Origin: Sweltsa coloradensis
Lineage: Eukaryota; Arthropoda; Insecta; Plecoptera; Chloroperlidae
NCBI GenBank assembly: GCA_024449915.1
Contig: JAMZAV010000647.1
Location: forward strand, 62,001-126,000
Length of the DNA stretch: 64,000 nt
Direction: 5' to 3'
This document shows, piece by piece, positions 11,198 through 21,214 of the stretch (its first letter is position 1; every line of letters starts with the position of its first letter). Under the pieces are notes generated by a model. The model saw only the letters and a list, made by a program, of their open reading frames with translations. It was not told the DNA's origin and searched no databases. A program made the translations under genes and the position numbers.

Positions 11198-11916
11198 GTA
11201 AGTTGAAGTGTAGCTTTGTCATAAGTAGATGCACACATTCTCATCATTCATTCCTCAAACATTATGGTGGTTACAACTAGGTGAATACCAAAGGTCTTGA
11301 TAGATAAGCAAGCCATGTTTCATGCTGTATGTTATGGACTTGATTGATGTTAAAAGTTTAAAGGCTACTTTGTATTCCTTTGCCCCATTTACATTATTAT
11401 GTCATCATGCTCTAAACATAGCTGTCTTGTTGAGACATGCCTCCCTTTCATTACTGCCATTATAGAACAACTTTTGGATTTCATAAAATAAAATACCAAC
11501 AGCGGAAAACAGAAACCGTATGAAATACAAGACTAGATTGCAATTTGCAAGGCCCACAATCTCCGAGTGTAATTTTTAATTAGGTATATTTAACTTTTTC
11601 ACCATACCAAATATAATTTCTTTACTTTCAAGCTTTTGGAATGTTTGGAATTTTATTGGCTTTTTACTTTTCTAGTAGTATTTACACTTTACAGCTAAAC
11701 TTGGTACTTAGCATAGTAGCTCTACAAAAGTGCACATTTAACATCAATTAATCTCAAGTGCAAAAATGAACATTAAAAGTTAATTTTTGGAAGGAACATA
11801 AACAGGAACATAAACGCGCATGCGTAGTTAATTCTGAAAATGGTCTATTGACAGAATTGTCCCCATCCCAACCATGAGAGTTTGCCTTCTCATCTTCATC
11901 CGATAAATGAATTAAA

Positions 11917-12532
11917 CTAGGAAAAGAAGTCCCGCCGCGTTGTTGGATGAGCGTAATTGATGCATTGAGCTGCTGCCATGTGTTATGCGGATTTTTTGTT
12001 GTTCTGTGAAAAAATTATTATTAAGTCGAAGTTATTTTTTAAATTAAATTAAATAAAAAATTAACTTTTTATTTTTTTTATTTTTTATTAATCGTAATTT
12101 AAAAAAAAAGACAATATCGTAAAATTGCGATTTTCATAAGAAATAATTATTCGAGTGCGCTCAAATTGTACACGAATATATTAATTCATGAAATTAAGGT
12201 TCTGTGAAAAAATCATTAAAATCGGATTAAGCATGTTGGTGTATAAGTCGAAGAAATGTTTTAAAAATCGAAAAAAAATCGTAAAATTGCGATTTTCATG
12301 AAAAATAATTTTTTGATTGCGCTCAAAAACGTGGCAGTTCTAAGTTCAGAGATTTCGAAGGCCTCCATAAAATTTCATCGCAATTGGAGTATTGGTTTAG
12401 CCGGAATCGTGTTCACAAACACACAAAAATACAAAAAAAAAGAAAGAAAGAAAGAAAGAAAAAAAACATTCCGGATTTTTTTCTCCAGTGTAGTGAAATG
12501 GAATCTTCGCTTTGCTCGCTACGCTCATCCAA
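11917..12532 (-). mobile_element. Helitron-like element copy
   Basis: Read on the minus strand it starts TTGGATGAGCG (12532 leftward) after a flanking A and ends TTTTCCTAG at 11917 before a flanking T. It has the family's CATTCCGGAA region, the TCTGAACTTAGAACTGCCAC block and the 3' CGCTCATCCAACAACGCGGCG segment. Confidence 0.75.
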
Positions 12533-12723
12533 TTAAATAATTTTGTATAGAGTCTCAGTCTACCCACTCAGTCACATTACATTTAAAGCAGACCCAGACA
12601 ATCATGTTGGCTCCGATGCCATTGACGAGCAGTGACCAACCATTAGGAAACACCGACCAAACAAGTTGGACACTTCTCCAAAGTGGCACACTCATATTCT
12701 CTCATGTGATAATTATTTTCTAG

Positions 12724-12815
12724 GTCAGGCCTGTAAAATCCTTGGTCGACTGGATGCCTAAACTTGTTAGAGAAAGAGGCAAGTCGGGTATAACGGTGGT
12801 TGGTAAACTACAAGG
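12724..12815 (+). CDS. SANTA gene exon 5: start of SANTA domain
   Basis: The acceptor TTATTTTCTAG and donor GTGAGT bound 30 full codons, entered at phase 0 and left at phase 2. The peptide contains SLVDWMPKLVRERG and ITVVGKLQG. The W of the DW motif and the V-x-G-K turn match the first strands of the SANTA fold (known family pattern). Nothing before exon 1 in the window could be its duplicate partner. Confidence 0.8.
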
Positions 12816-12989
12816 GTGAGTATCATTTTTCTTGATAAAATTATTCTTTAAAATGGAAACTGGCTCAATGTGTAAATCTTCATGAAGTTATGTGCTTCGA
12901 TTTTGGGGGCTCCATGCTAACATAGTAAAAATGTTAACATTGGTACTCAAATTTCTATGTCTGACATGATCTTTCATACAAATATGCTA

Positions 12990-13228
12990 AATCTAGGAAT
13001 AACTTTGATTAAGCAAAAACCGGCTTTGATTTGATTTTCACCAAAACTGGTTTTGAATTTGTCACAGTGGTTGGCAAGCCACTGTGACTCCAACCTCCGT
13101 AGAGTCACAGTCAACCTTGATAATGTCTGACGTAGTACAGACGAAACGTCGGTGGACGCCCAGGTTCTGCCCTGGTTCACCTTATTTTTGACGCAGTTTT
13201 ATCCAAGATCCTTGTTTTTATCCATATT

Positions 13229-13255
<27 letters not shown>
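12990..13255 (+). repeat. Structured repeat with hairpins and hammerhead-like motif
   Basis: GTCACAGTGG pairs with CCACTGTGAC at 13061-13088. Downstream, 13113-13155 reads AACC, TTGATAA, a GTCTG/CAGAC hairpin, GAAACGTC and GG, the same degenerate hammerhead-like layout as 5536-5577. The core differs from CUGAUGA at two positions, so activity is unlikely. A TG/TA run follows at 13231-13258. Confidence 0.5.
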
Positions 13256-13259
<4 letters not shown>

Positions 13260-13261
13260 TA

Positions 13262-13620
13262 GTAGTATGCTCTTAGCCCGGACAGCTAAGGTCCCAAGTT
13301 CGTTCCCCGGTGTAGTCACTTTTTTAATTTCTGTCTAAAGTACTAACATAACAGCGTAATAGTCGCCTACTATAAAGCCAAGGTTAAACATATATATTTG
13401 TTAGTACTTTAGACAGAAATTTTAAAAAGTACTTACATATCAACGTCATAGTAGCCTACTATAAAACCAAAGTTAAACAATATATTATATATTAGAAAGT
13501 TTTAAATTGGTGGCCGCATAGCTCAGTTGGTAAGAGCATGGCCCGGACAGCCAAGGTCCCGGGTTTGATCCCCGGTGTAGTCACTTTTTTAATTTCTGTC
13601 TAAAGTACTAACATATGTAT
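13262..13620 (+). repeat. Two direct copies of the tRNA-headed SINE
   Basis: A 5'-truncated copy (13262-13370) is followed by a copy with the whole tRNA-like part (13510-13585). Both end in TTTCTGTCTAAAGTACTAACAT-like sequence. The loop reads CCGGACA here and CCGGAAA in other copies, marking a subfamily. Confidence 0.7.
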
Positions 13621-13684
13621 ATATAGCATCTTGTACCATTTGCAGAAGGATGAATTACAGAATTAGGTACTACTAATGTTCTAG

Positions 13685-13806
13685 GACGGCCAGACATAAC
13701 CGAGGAAACCACGAGAGCGACATGATTACGGAGCAAGTTAACTTGAAAAAAGTTGGAACTAGTAATACTGTCTACAAGCTCATAGGGCCCATAGCTAGTA
13801 GAACAG
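13685..13806 (+). CDS. SANTA gene exon 6: SANTA core
   Basis: The acceptor TGTTCTAG and donor GTAAGA bound 40 full codons, entered at phase 2 and left at phase 1. The peptide has GNHESDMITEQ, then VGTSNTVYKLIGPIA. H-x-S-D-x-I and V-Y-K-L-x-G are the best-conserved positions of SANTA domains (known family pattern), so this exon is the strongest evidence for the gene call. The nearest 5' flank is an SINE tail. Confidence 0.85.
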
Positions 13807-14609
13807 GTAAGATATTTTTTTTGTAAATTATGGCAAAACAATCATCAATCCACAAAAATTCTTATAATTTTGTTATTATTTTCAAGTTAGCTACTATGCA
13901 TTACTGTACAGGGTACACTGAAATAAGTAGCAAAATAGGTAGCTTATTAGATTGTAGGTCCCGGCATCTTTTCTTCAAGAATCTCACCCTGCAGTAGTAT
14001 CTGGAGGCCAAGTCTTGAAACCACTCGTTTAAAGTCGTGAAGTGAGTCAAGTCACCTCGTTGAAGTCGCAAGCGACTTGGCAATATCGAATATGCTAGTC
14101 TTGAAACCCACCATGCGTTTGGAAACGACAAGAGAGTTGGAAATTATCCGAGTCGACTGGCTTTTCGCGACTTGTAGCTCCGCCCCCACAGCTCATAGAG
14201 CGACCAATCACAAACAGTGTTACATAAAAATTTTGATTTAAATAATCGATGTTGTGAAGTATATTGATGCTATAATCGATTGTGCCGAACTATCAATGCT
14301 ATTTATCGATTCTCACTTTCAATCAACTATCAAAACACATCAGGCGTACTGTACTAGGCTAGGCCTACATATTTATTTCACTTAGTTTATTGTTATTATC
14401 AAATAGCCTAAAGGCAGTCGTACTCGCTATTATATATATACATATATATATATATATGGTGATGATGATATAAATATGATATAGGTGGTGAACCTGTTAG
14501 ACCCTACTCGTCTTTCCTTCAACCTCTTCATCTGCAGCCAAGAGCTAATATAGCACGTGTACCTGTGCTATAGCCAAGAGCTTGCAATTTGTAGTCTTGT
14601 TTCCTTTCG

Positions 14610-14970
14610 TTTTCGAATCCCAGTCACAATTAGTAGGGCAGCCTCTCTCGTTGCACGGGTCTTGGTTCAAATCCAGGGTAAGACATGGTTCTTTGTCGCC
14701 CAAGCACCAGAGTCTAGGAGGGAAGCCCCCTCACTGGTTGTGCTGTGTTGTGACTTTCCACCCTTCCTATCTCTAACCTTTTCTCTTTGTATGAATGAAG
14801 AGGCACCCTTGCCCAGCAACAGCAGGAGGGGCAGCTTTTCTCTTGTTGCCAAGGGTCCTGGTTCGAATCCAGGGTAAGTCATGGATTTCTTGTCTCCCGA
14901 GCACCAGAGTTGGGAGGGAAGCCCCCTTACTGTCTGTGCTGACTGTGTGCCCCAGTATGAATGGTGTGTG
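14610..14970 (+). repeat. Two tandem SINE-like units with B-box
   Basis: Units of about 190 bases begin near 14640 and 14830. Each has a B box (TTGGTTCAAATCCAGGGTAAG; TGGTTCGAATCCAGGGTAAG in the second), then GCACCAGAGT and GGGAGGGAAGCCCCC. They are not the TAGCTCAGTTGG family. Confidence 0.55.
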
Positions 14971-15059
14971 AAGTAACCTTGCTGATGATGACAACATGCT
15001 TGCAGAATTTACTTCTTGCGTGGCCCTACCACAGGTTTGGTTATGTGTTGTGAGTTTTG

Positions 15060-15290
15060 TTGCATGTAGTTAGCTGATTTTTAGTGGCCACCATCCGCCT
15101 GATGAGTCCCAGAAGGACGAAACGCGTCGTGGATTAAGGTAACAACTTTAAATTAGCTACAGTTGTCATCAGCAGGTGAAAAGTTTTGTCGTCCCCAGCC
15201 CTTCAGGCTGGGCTTTATGTTCTCTATGCTTTCCCAACCTGTCAACCCTTCTCCAATCTAAACTATATATATATATATATATATATATTA
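15060..15290 (+). repeat. Hammerhead-bearing repeat
   Basis: It starts around a complete hammerhead (15093-15134), continues with a GCAGGTGAAAAGTTTTGTCG segment, a CCCAGCC/GGCTGGG hairpin (about 15197-15215), and ends in (AT)n. The same element lies inverted at 30497-31042, with another element inserted. Short hammerhead-ended repeats are known from Penelope-like elements and retrozymes; no reverse transcriptase is seen nearby. Confidence 0.65.
15093..15134 (+). ncRNA. Hammerhead ribozyme, type I with minimal stem III
   Basis: Stem I pairs ATCCGC (15093-15098) with GTGGAT (15129-15134), one wobble pair. The core CTGATGA (15099-15105) is complete. Stem II is GTCC (15106-15109), loop CAGAA, GGAC (15115-15118). 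GAAA follows (15119-15122), then CGCG as a two-pair stem III with the A, and TC (15127-15128), with predicted cleavage after C15128. All invariant positions are present. The palindromic ACGCGT is the kind that lets two copies dimerise. Activity is inferred. Confidence 0.8.
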
Positions 15291-15402
15291 TACACTGATT
15301 GCTATATTTCCTATTAAAAATATCGATCTTTGGTTGGTTATCACTCACTCGTCGATTGCGTCGGGGCCTGCAGGGTTGGCTTGGTCGCTTTGATTTAAAG
15401 TC

Positions 15403-15478
15403 CCCCACTGAAATCAGTTATATAACTGAGTGGGTAGACTCTAAATAAAATTTATTTATTTATTTATTAATCATATTT
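15403..15478 (+). repeat. SINE 3' tail with CCCACT/AGTGGG hairpin
   Basis: CCCACT, a palindromic AGTTATATAACT and AGTGGGTAGACT are followed by TTTA repeats. The same tail occurs at 8985-9055 and 46735-46805, and inverted in part at 12545-12580. A hairpin followed by a microsatellite is typical of SINEs that borrow a LINE 3' end. Confidence 0.65.
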
Positions 15479-16045
15479 TTGGATGAGCGTAGCGAGCGTA
15501 GCGAGCGAAGCGAAGATTCCATTTCACTACACTGGAGAAAAAAAACCCGGAATGTTTTTTTTTTTTCTTTTTTTTTCTGTATTTTTGTCTGTTTGTCCAC
15601 ACGATTCCGCTAAAACCGATAATCCGATTGCGATGAATTTTATGGAGACCTTCGAAATCTCTGAACTTAGAACTGCAAGTTTTTGAGCGAAATCGGAAAA
15701 ATTTTCTCATGAAAATGCAATTTTACGATTTTTCGATTTTTAAAAATTCTTCGATTATAACACTACGCTTTATTCGATTTAATGATTTTTGCCAGAACCT
15801 TTATTATGAATAAGATACGTGTGAAATGAGCGCAATTGAAAAAATTTATCATAAAAATCGAAATTTTAAGGTTTTTTTTTTTTAAACAATTCTTTGACTT
15901 ATACACTACATGTTTTATCCCATTGTTAATGATTTTTTTCAACAGAACCTTAATTTATAATTAATAGATAATTTAAAACTTTTGAGCCCCAATTGAAGAA
16001 GGGTTATTTTATTTTTTTTTGTAAAATCCGCAAATCTTGACTAGA
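15478..16045 (+). mobile_element. Helitron-like element, 3' truncated
   Basis: It starts TTGGATGAGCGTAGCG, with GCGTAGCGAGC duplicated once, and contains the CATTCCGG, TCTGAACTTAGAACTGC and CAGAACCTTAATTT blocks. The expected CCTAG end is missing; the match fades at about 16045. Confidence 0.7.
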
Positions 16046-16064
16046 TACTAAGTAGATAGGTCTA

Positions 16065-16520
16065 TATTAGCCCGTTTTCTTCAGAATCCACCCTGCAGTA
16101 TATTGAGCAATTAAACCACTTTAAGTCGTGAAGTGAGTCAAGTCACCTCGTTGAAGTCGCAACGACTTGGCATATCGAATATGCTAGTCTTGAAACCACC
16201 ATGCGTTGGAAACGACAAGAGAGTTGGAAATTATCCGAGTCGACTGGCTTTTCGCGACTTGTAGCTCCGCCCCCACAGCTCATAGAGCGACCAATCACAA
16301 ACAGTGTTACATAAAAATTTTGATTTAAATAATCGATGTTGTGCAGTATATTGATGCTATGATCGATTGTGCCGAACTATCAATGCTATTTATCGATTCT
16401 CACTTTCAATCAACTATCAAAACACATCAGGCGTACTGTACTAGGCTAGGCCTACATATTTATTTCACTTAGTTTATTGTTATTATCAAATAGCCTAAAG
16501 GCAGTCGTACTCGCTATTTA
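16065..16520. repeat. Direct duplicate of 13985-14432
   Basis: The block from AGTCGTGAAGTGAGTCAAG to ACTCGCTATT repeats 2,091 bases downstream of its partner at high identity. Between 16075 and 16210 this copy lacks single bases at several doubled letters (for example AACGACTT for AAGCGACTT, ACCACC for ACCCACC, GTTGG for GTTTGG). Confidence 0.85.
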
Positions 16521-16725
16521 ATCATATTTTTATTTTGTTTGTTTTGTTACATTTGCGTAAGTTTTCTAGGGCTAGGCCTAGCCTACCCAAAATGCCAAAA
16601 CAAATTGCAAAAAAGGTGTAAAAAAAAGTAATTTGTACTGAAAAGTTATAAAAATTGTTTCTGTCACAGATATTAAGTGGACAATAATTATGGGATTAGT
16701 AAAAAAAGTAAAAAAGTTTTCCCGG

Positions 16726-16797
16726 ACGGGATTCGAACCGGCGACCTCTCGCATGCAAACCAAGCGCTCTAACCATTCGGCCGCGGCAACCACGGCG
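16726..16797 (-). repeat. tRNA-Ala(TGC)-like sequence, not a functional gene
   Basis: On the minus strand the A-box region GGCCGAATGGTTAGAGCGC, an anticodon loop TTTGCAT (TGC) and a B box GGTTCGAATCC are in correct order. The acceptor and anticodon stems are imperfect, so I call it a tRNA-derived repeat or pseudogene. Confidence 0.5.
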
Positions 16798-17350
16798 AAT
16801 GGGCGGTCTAGAGCGATACTTATGCAGATGCACGCTAACTTGCGACGAGCGTCAAACATTTGTCATTACAATTAAGACACTTTAAATACTTTTAAAGCCT
16901 TCTGCCAATATTTCTAGAGTGTAATATACGTCTCTAAACATAAGATGTACCTTATAACTATTTATTTCGTCATTAAAAACTTTCGATGTGGCAGTCAAGT
17001 CGCTTGAAATCATCCAACTCGCGAACAAATACCTCGTGGTTTGAAACGTGAAAAAATATTCTTTCCAAGTCACGGTGCGACTCGTGGTCTTGTCCCCAAG
17101 ACTACCGATCTGGCGATTTTGATCGACTTGGAACGAAAACGCGACTCGGAACGAAAGAGAGTGGTTTCAAGACTTGGCCTCCTGCTGGTTGTGTGGGAAT
17201 AGTGAGCAGGATAGATGACATCAGTACCCAGTACCCATGCATACAAAAAACTTGTAAAAGTACAGCCAAACTTTACACATTTAAAAGTAATGAGATCTAA
17301 AAGAAGGGCCAAGCTCATGTACCATTCTACATTTGCACATTCTTAATTCA

Positions 17351-17946
17351 TTGGATGAGCGTAGCGAGTGAAGCGAAGATTCCATTTCACTACACTGGAG
17401 AAAAAAATCCGGAATGTTTTTTTTTTCTTCTTTCTTTCTTTTTTTTGTATTTTTGTCTGTCTGTTAACACGATTCCGGCTAAACCGATACTCCGATTGCG
17501 ATGAAATTTTATGGAGGCCTTCGAAATCTCTGAACTTAGAACTGCCTTGTTTTTTAGCGCAATCGAAAAATTATTTCTCATGAAAATCGCAATTTTACGA
17601 TTTTTTTTTTAAATCGACTTATAACTCCTACATGCTTTATCCGATTGTAATGATATTGTCACAGAACCTTAATTTTATGAATTGATATATTCGTGTAAAA
17701 TTTGTGCGCAATCGAATAGTTATTTCTTATGAAAAATTCAATTTTCCGATTTTTTCCTTTTTTAAAATTATGATTAATTAAAAAAATTTAAGTTAATTTT
17801 TTATTTAATTTGATTTAATTTTTAAAAAAATTTCAACAAAGTTCTGATTTTTTCACAGAACAACAGAAAATCCGCATAACACATGGCAGCTCAATGCACC
17901 AATTACGCTCATCCAACAACGCAGCGGGACTTAAGCGTTTTCCTAG
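17351..17946 (+). mobile_element. Helitron-like element, full-length reference copy
   Basis: It begins TTGGATGAGCGTAGCGAG after flanking A (17350) and ends TTTTCCTAG before flanking T (17947). Near the 3' end, ATTACGCTCATCC (17913-17925) is the inverse of the 5' GGATGAGCGTA, followed by an AACGC...GCGTT stem before CCTAG. Its flanks (17215-17350, 17947-18020) match 60150-60365 without the element, proving precise ends. There is no protein-coding frame. Confidence 0.85.
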
Positions 17947-18085
17947 TAAAAGTACATTGACCAGTTACTACATTCTTGAAAAGCTTAGCAAAATAGATTT
18001 TGCAACTATTAATTAAAATGTAATATAGTTTATACAAATTCTGTTTTCCCAATTAATTTGTCTGTTTTTTTATCCATATGAAATG

Positions 18086-18520
18086 AATTATTAGTAGAGC
18101 TGCACATATATCCTTTTCATTATCGATTATCAAAATGGTAATGTCATTATTGAATCAATATTATCAATATAACCAGTAAAAAATACAAGCCTGTTCCGAC
18201 ATGGAATCTTAAATGTGGCAAATGAAATTTAAAACAATACAATCTCATGCCACTCACTGCCTCGGCCTGTCTGTGTTGTCTTTGTTTTTGCCTCCTGCTA
18301 TCGGCTACTAAGTTCGCTCCCAAACATAAATCTGGAGTAAGACACCTTGTGACCTATCTTTGTCTGTCCAATTGGGAAATACGATTTACGGGTCGTTTCC
18401 AACCATATATTGATACTTTGATTATCGATAATGACTTTTGATTATCAATTTTAAGATTTTATCCAATATTGATTAATGATTATCAATCGATAATATTGAT
18501 TATCATGTGCATTCTTAATT
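18086..18520. mobile_element. Probable hAT-type relic rich in TATCGAT words
   Basis: The ends AGAGCTGCACATAT and ATCATGTGCATTCT are roughly inverted and both flanked by ATTATTAG/TAATTATT-like sequence. The interior is rich in TTATCGATTATC words, a known look of some hAT elements. The target duplication is unclear. Confidence 0.4.
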
Positions 18521-18692
18521 ATTATATTCAGAAATTAAATTTCTTAGAAGTGTAACGGGGCAAACCAAAATGGATAAATTGAGAGGTAGTGCGTGCGATA
18601 AGGCCTCGTTCACACTAATTGGTTTAGTTATAAGGGGATAGGAAATACGTGTTACATTGTTTATGTTTTAGTCTTAAAAAATTGTTATAACA

Positions 18693-19874
18693 CTAGGAAG
18701 CTTCGCAAACGCTTTTTCAGGCGCGTTGTTGGATGAGCGTAATTGTTCAACGGGTTATTTCACTGAAAATGTATGAAAAACCAGCAATTTTGCATTATTA
18801 TTGTTTTAATTGTTTTTTTAAGTTTACTATTTTATTTATTGACTACATAAATTTATTTTATGCTGATATAATGCTAAAAGCATTAAATGAATTTTTTTCT
18901 TGAGCGCTGCATGCTATTTTGCATGGGAAAATGGCTTACCGGTACTGATATTAGGCCTAATCTAGGGCTGTATAGAGTGTTATTCATAACAATTTTAGTC
19001 AATTTTAAAGAAGCCTAGATTAACAGGTTAAAAGGCCCAGTGAATTCATGTAAAATAAATAAACTGAACCTTTAGGCTATGTTACACTCAAATTTACTAA
19101 AAAAACAACATAAATAAACTTTAAATGCTATTATCTCGAAACTTTTATTCTAGCACATTTGCTAACATTTTTTCCTACTTCTTCTACAGTTTTTAAGAAA
19201 AGAGAAGGATTTCTTTTTTAATATTCTCACAAGTCTTATTCTGACAAATTCACCAGACACTTTTGTGATGAGATGTATAGTTTTTTAATTAAAATATGGG
19301 AAATGTAGATTTGTTACAAAAAACATACATTTTCCAACAATGTAAAGAAAAAAATCATCAAACAAAACAAAAATTATAAAATCCGTCTGGTGAATGTTTA
19401 GATGTATTGTTTTTTAATCTAAAACACCTTTCACTTAAAAAAAAAAAATTAAAATTGGAAATTGTATCGCAGCATCATAGCAAAATCGTAAAATTGCAAT
19501 TATTATGAGAAATAATTGATTGATTGCGCTCAAATTTCACACAAATATATTAATTCATTTTATTAAGGTTCTGTGAAAAAATCATTACAATCGGACAAAA
19601 GCATAGGTGTTATAAGTCTAAGAATTTTTTTGAAAATCGAAAAAAAAATCGCAAAATTGCGATTTTAATGAGAAATAATTTTTCGATTGATTTTTCGAAC
19701 CGTGCAGTTCTAAGTTCAGAGATTTCAAACGTCTCCAGAAAATTTCATAGCAATTGGAGTGTCTGTTTAGCCGGAATCGTGTTAACAAACGGACAAAAAT
19801 ACAAAAAAACATTCCGGATTTTTTTCTCCAGTGTAGTGAATGGAATTTTCGCTTTGCTCACTACGCTCATCCAA
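18693..19874 (-). mobile_element. Helitron-like element, long variant
   Basis: On the minus strand it starts TTGGATGAGCG at 19874 and ends GCGTTTGCGAAGCTTCCTAG at 18693, flanked by T. An extra segment at 18880-19440 (with TTCACCAGACACTTT) marks a long subfamily shared with the copy at 20452. It carries at 19376/19377 the intact site where the copy at 23656 is inserted in its sister. Confidence 0.75.
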
Positions 19875-20049
19875 AAAACAAAATTCTTACGACGGACCAA
19901 TCAGACGTCAGTAATCCTTACGACGACCAATGAAAAGGAGTAACTTCATTATGACAGGCCACTGAAACATTAATAACCAATCAGGATATCGGATTTCTTA
20001 TAACAATAACAATTTCTTTAGACTAAAACAAAGTTATGTGAACGCTGCC

Positions 20050-20440
20050 TATGGGAGGAACTGGGTGTTTAAAGTTTGAGGTGGCGTATTGGAAGAGAGT
20101 GGCTGCGATGGCTTTGGTGACTCATGAAAAGAATGGAAACAGAAAGAATACCAAGAAGACAGTTTGCAAGGTTAGCAGGGAGGAAGACCAAGAGATAGGT
20201 GGATTGATCAAATTAAACAAAGCAAAGAAGAGTGAGATGTATCTTGGGTGGAGGTACAATAGGGAAGATGGTGGGAAGATTGGAAGAAACGGAGAGATTT
20301 GGCAGGATGTGGAAGAGTTGTCAGATGAAGAGGAGGCTGAAGAAATTGTGTCAGTCACCAGCAGCTAAGATAGCCAAAAATAGCCTGAGTAAATGGAGCT
20401 AACAATTCCCCCAACCTGAGCATTAGTTTGGAAATGGGGA
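20050..20440 (+). pseudogene. LINE 3'-end fragment
   Basis: In one plus frame the sequence reads GRPRDRWIDQIKQSKEE, then a stop, then VSWVEV and WWEDWKKRRDL. GRPR-x-R-W-x-x-x-I is the typical C-terminal motif of endonuclease-reverse transcriptase LINEs (known pattern). The frame has stops and this piece is strongly 5' truncated. A different open frame over the same bases (20051-20368) is not the coding one. Confidence 0.6.
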
Positions 20441-21214
20441 CTGATTTTTAACTAGGAAGCTTCGCAAACGCTTTTTAAGGCGCGTTGTTGGATGAACGTA
20501 ATTGTTTAAGGGGTTATTTCACTGAAAATGTATGAAAATAACACTATTTTGCATATAATTAAGATTAAATGATTTTTTTTGAGTTGTCAGCTATTTTGAT
20601 TGAAATGCTACGTAATATTTATGCTATTATGCTAAAGATTTATTAAATTTTTCATTAGAAGCCTAGTAGTCATTTTCATGAAAATACTAACCTGAACCTT
20701 AGGTATGATATTAGAACCTAAATCTAATGCTATATCTGACTTTTATTCTAGCACATTTGCTACGTATTTTTATAGACCTTATCTAACAGTTTTTAAGATA
20801 AAGGATGAATTTATTTTTAACGTTTTTTTTACTTCTTCAACAGTTTTTAAGATAAAAGGATATTTTCTTTTAATATGCTAAACCTTTAATCTAATCTCAA
20901 ATTCACCAGACATTTGTATGAGTTTATAGTTATTTTACACGATTTGTAAACTATCAGCGCACTCTGTGTGCGATTGTATCTGAATCATGTTCCTAAACTT
21001 ATAAACCTCTGAACAGAAGCTGTGTTTTCTCAAGTAAAATGATTGATGCTTTTTTAAAATGTAGATTTAGTGCTGTTTCAACAACATTCACCAGACATTC
21101 TTGAGAGTTCGGCATGCGCAGAGATTTATAATGTCTATTAAAATATGGGAAATATAGATTTGTTACAAAAAACATACATTTTTCAACAATGCAAAGGAAA
21201 AAAATCATATTTAT

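Larger units (their letters stand above)
14003..17182. mobile_element. TIR element interrupted and partly duplicated
   Basis: GGAGGCCAAGTCTTGAAACC (14003) and its inverse ending 17182 form the ends. The first 430 bases (about 14030-14432) recur in direct orientation at 16121-16520, 2,091 bases on, so the SINE, hammerhead and Helitron-like material between 14433 and 16064 sits between direct repeats. No transposase frame is visible. The duplicate is annotated separately. Confidence 0.6.

Noticed and set aside
16726..16797. Functional tRNA-Ala
   Set aside because: Acceptor and anticodon stems do not pair well, and the copy lies in repeat sequence.
20051..20368. 105-codon plus-strand frame, acidic C-terminus
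   Set aside because: A different frame over the same bases shows LINE C-terminal motifs (GRPRDRWIDQI), so the long frame is an artefact.
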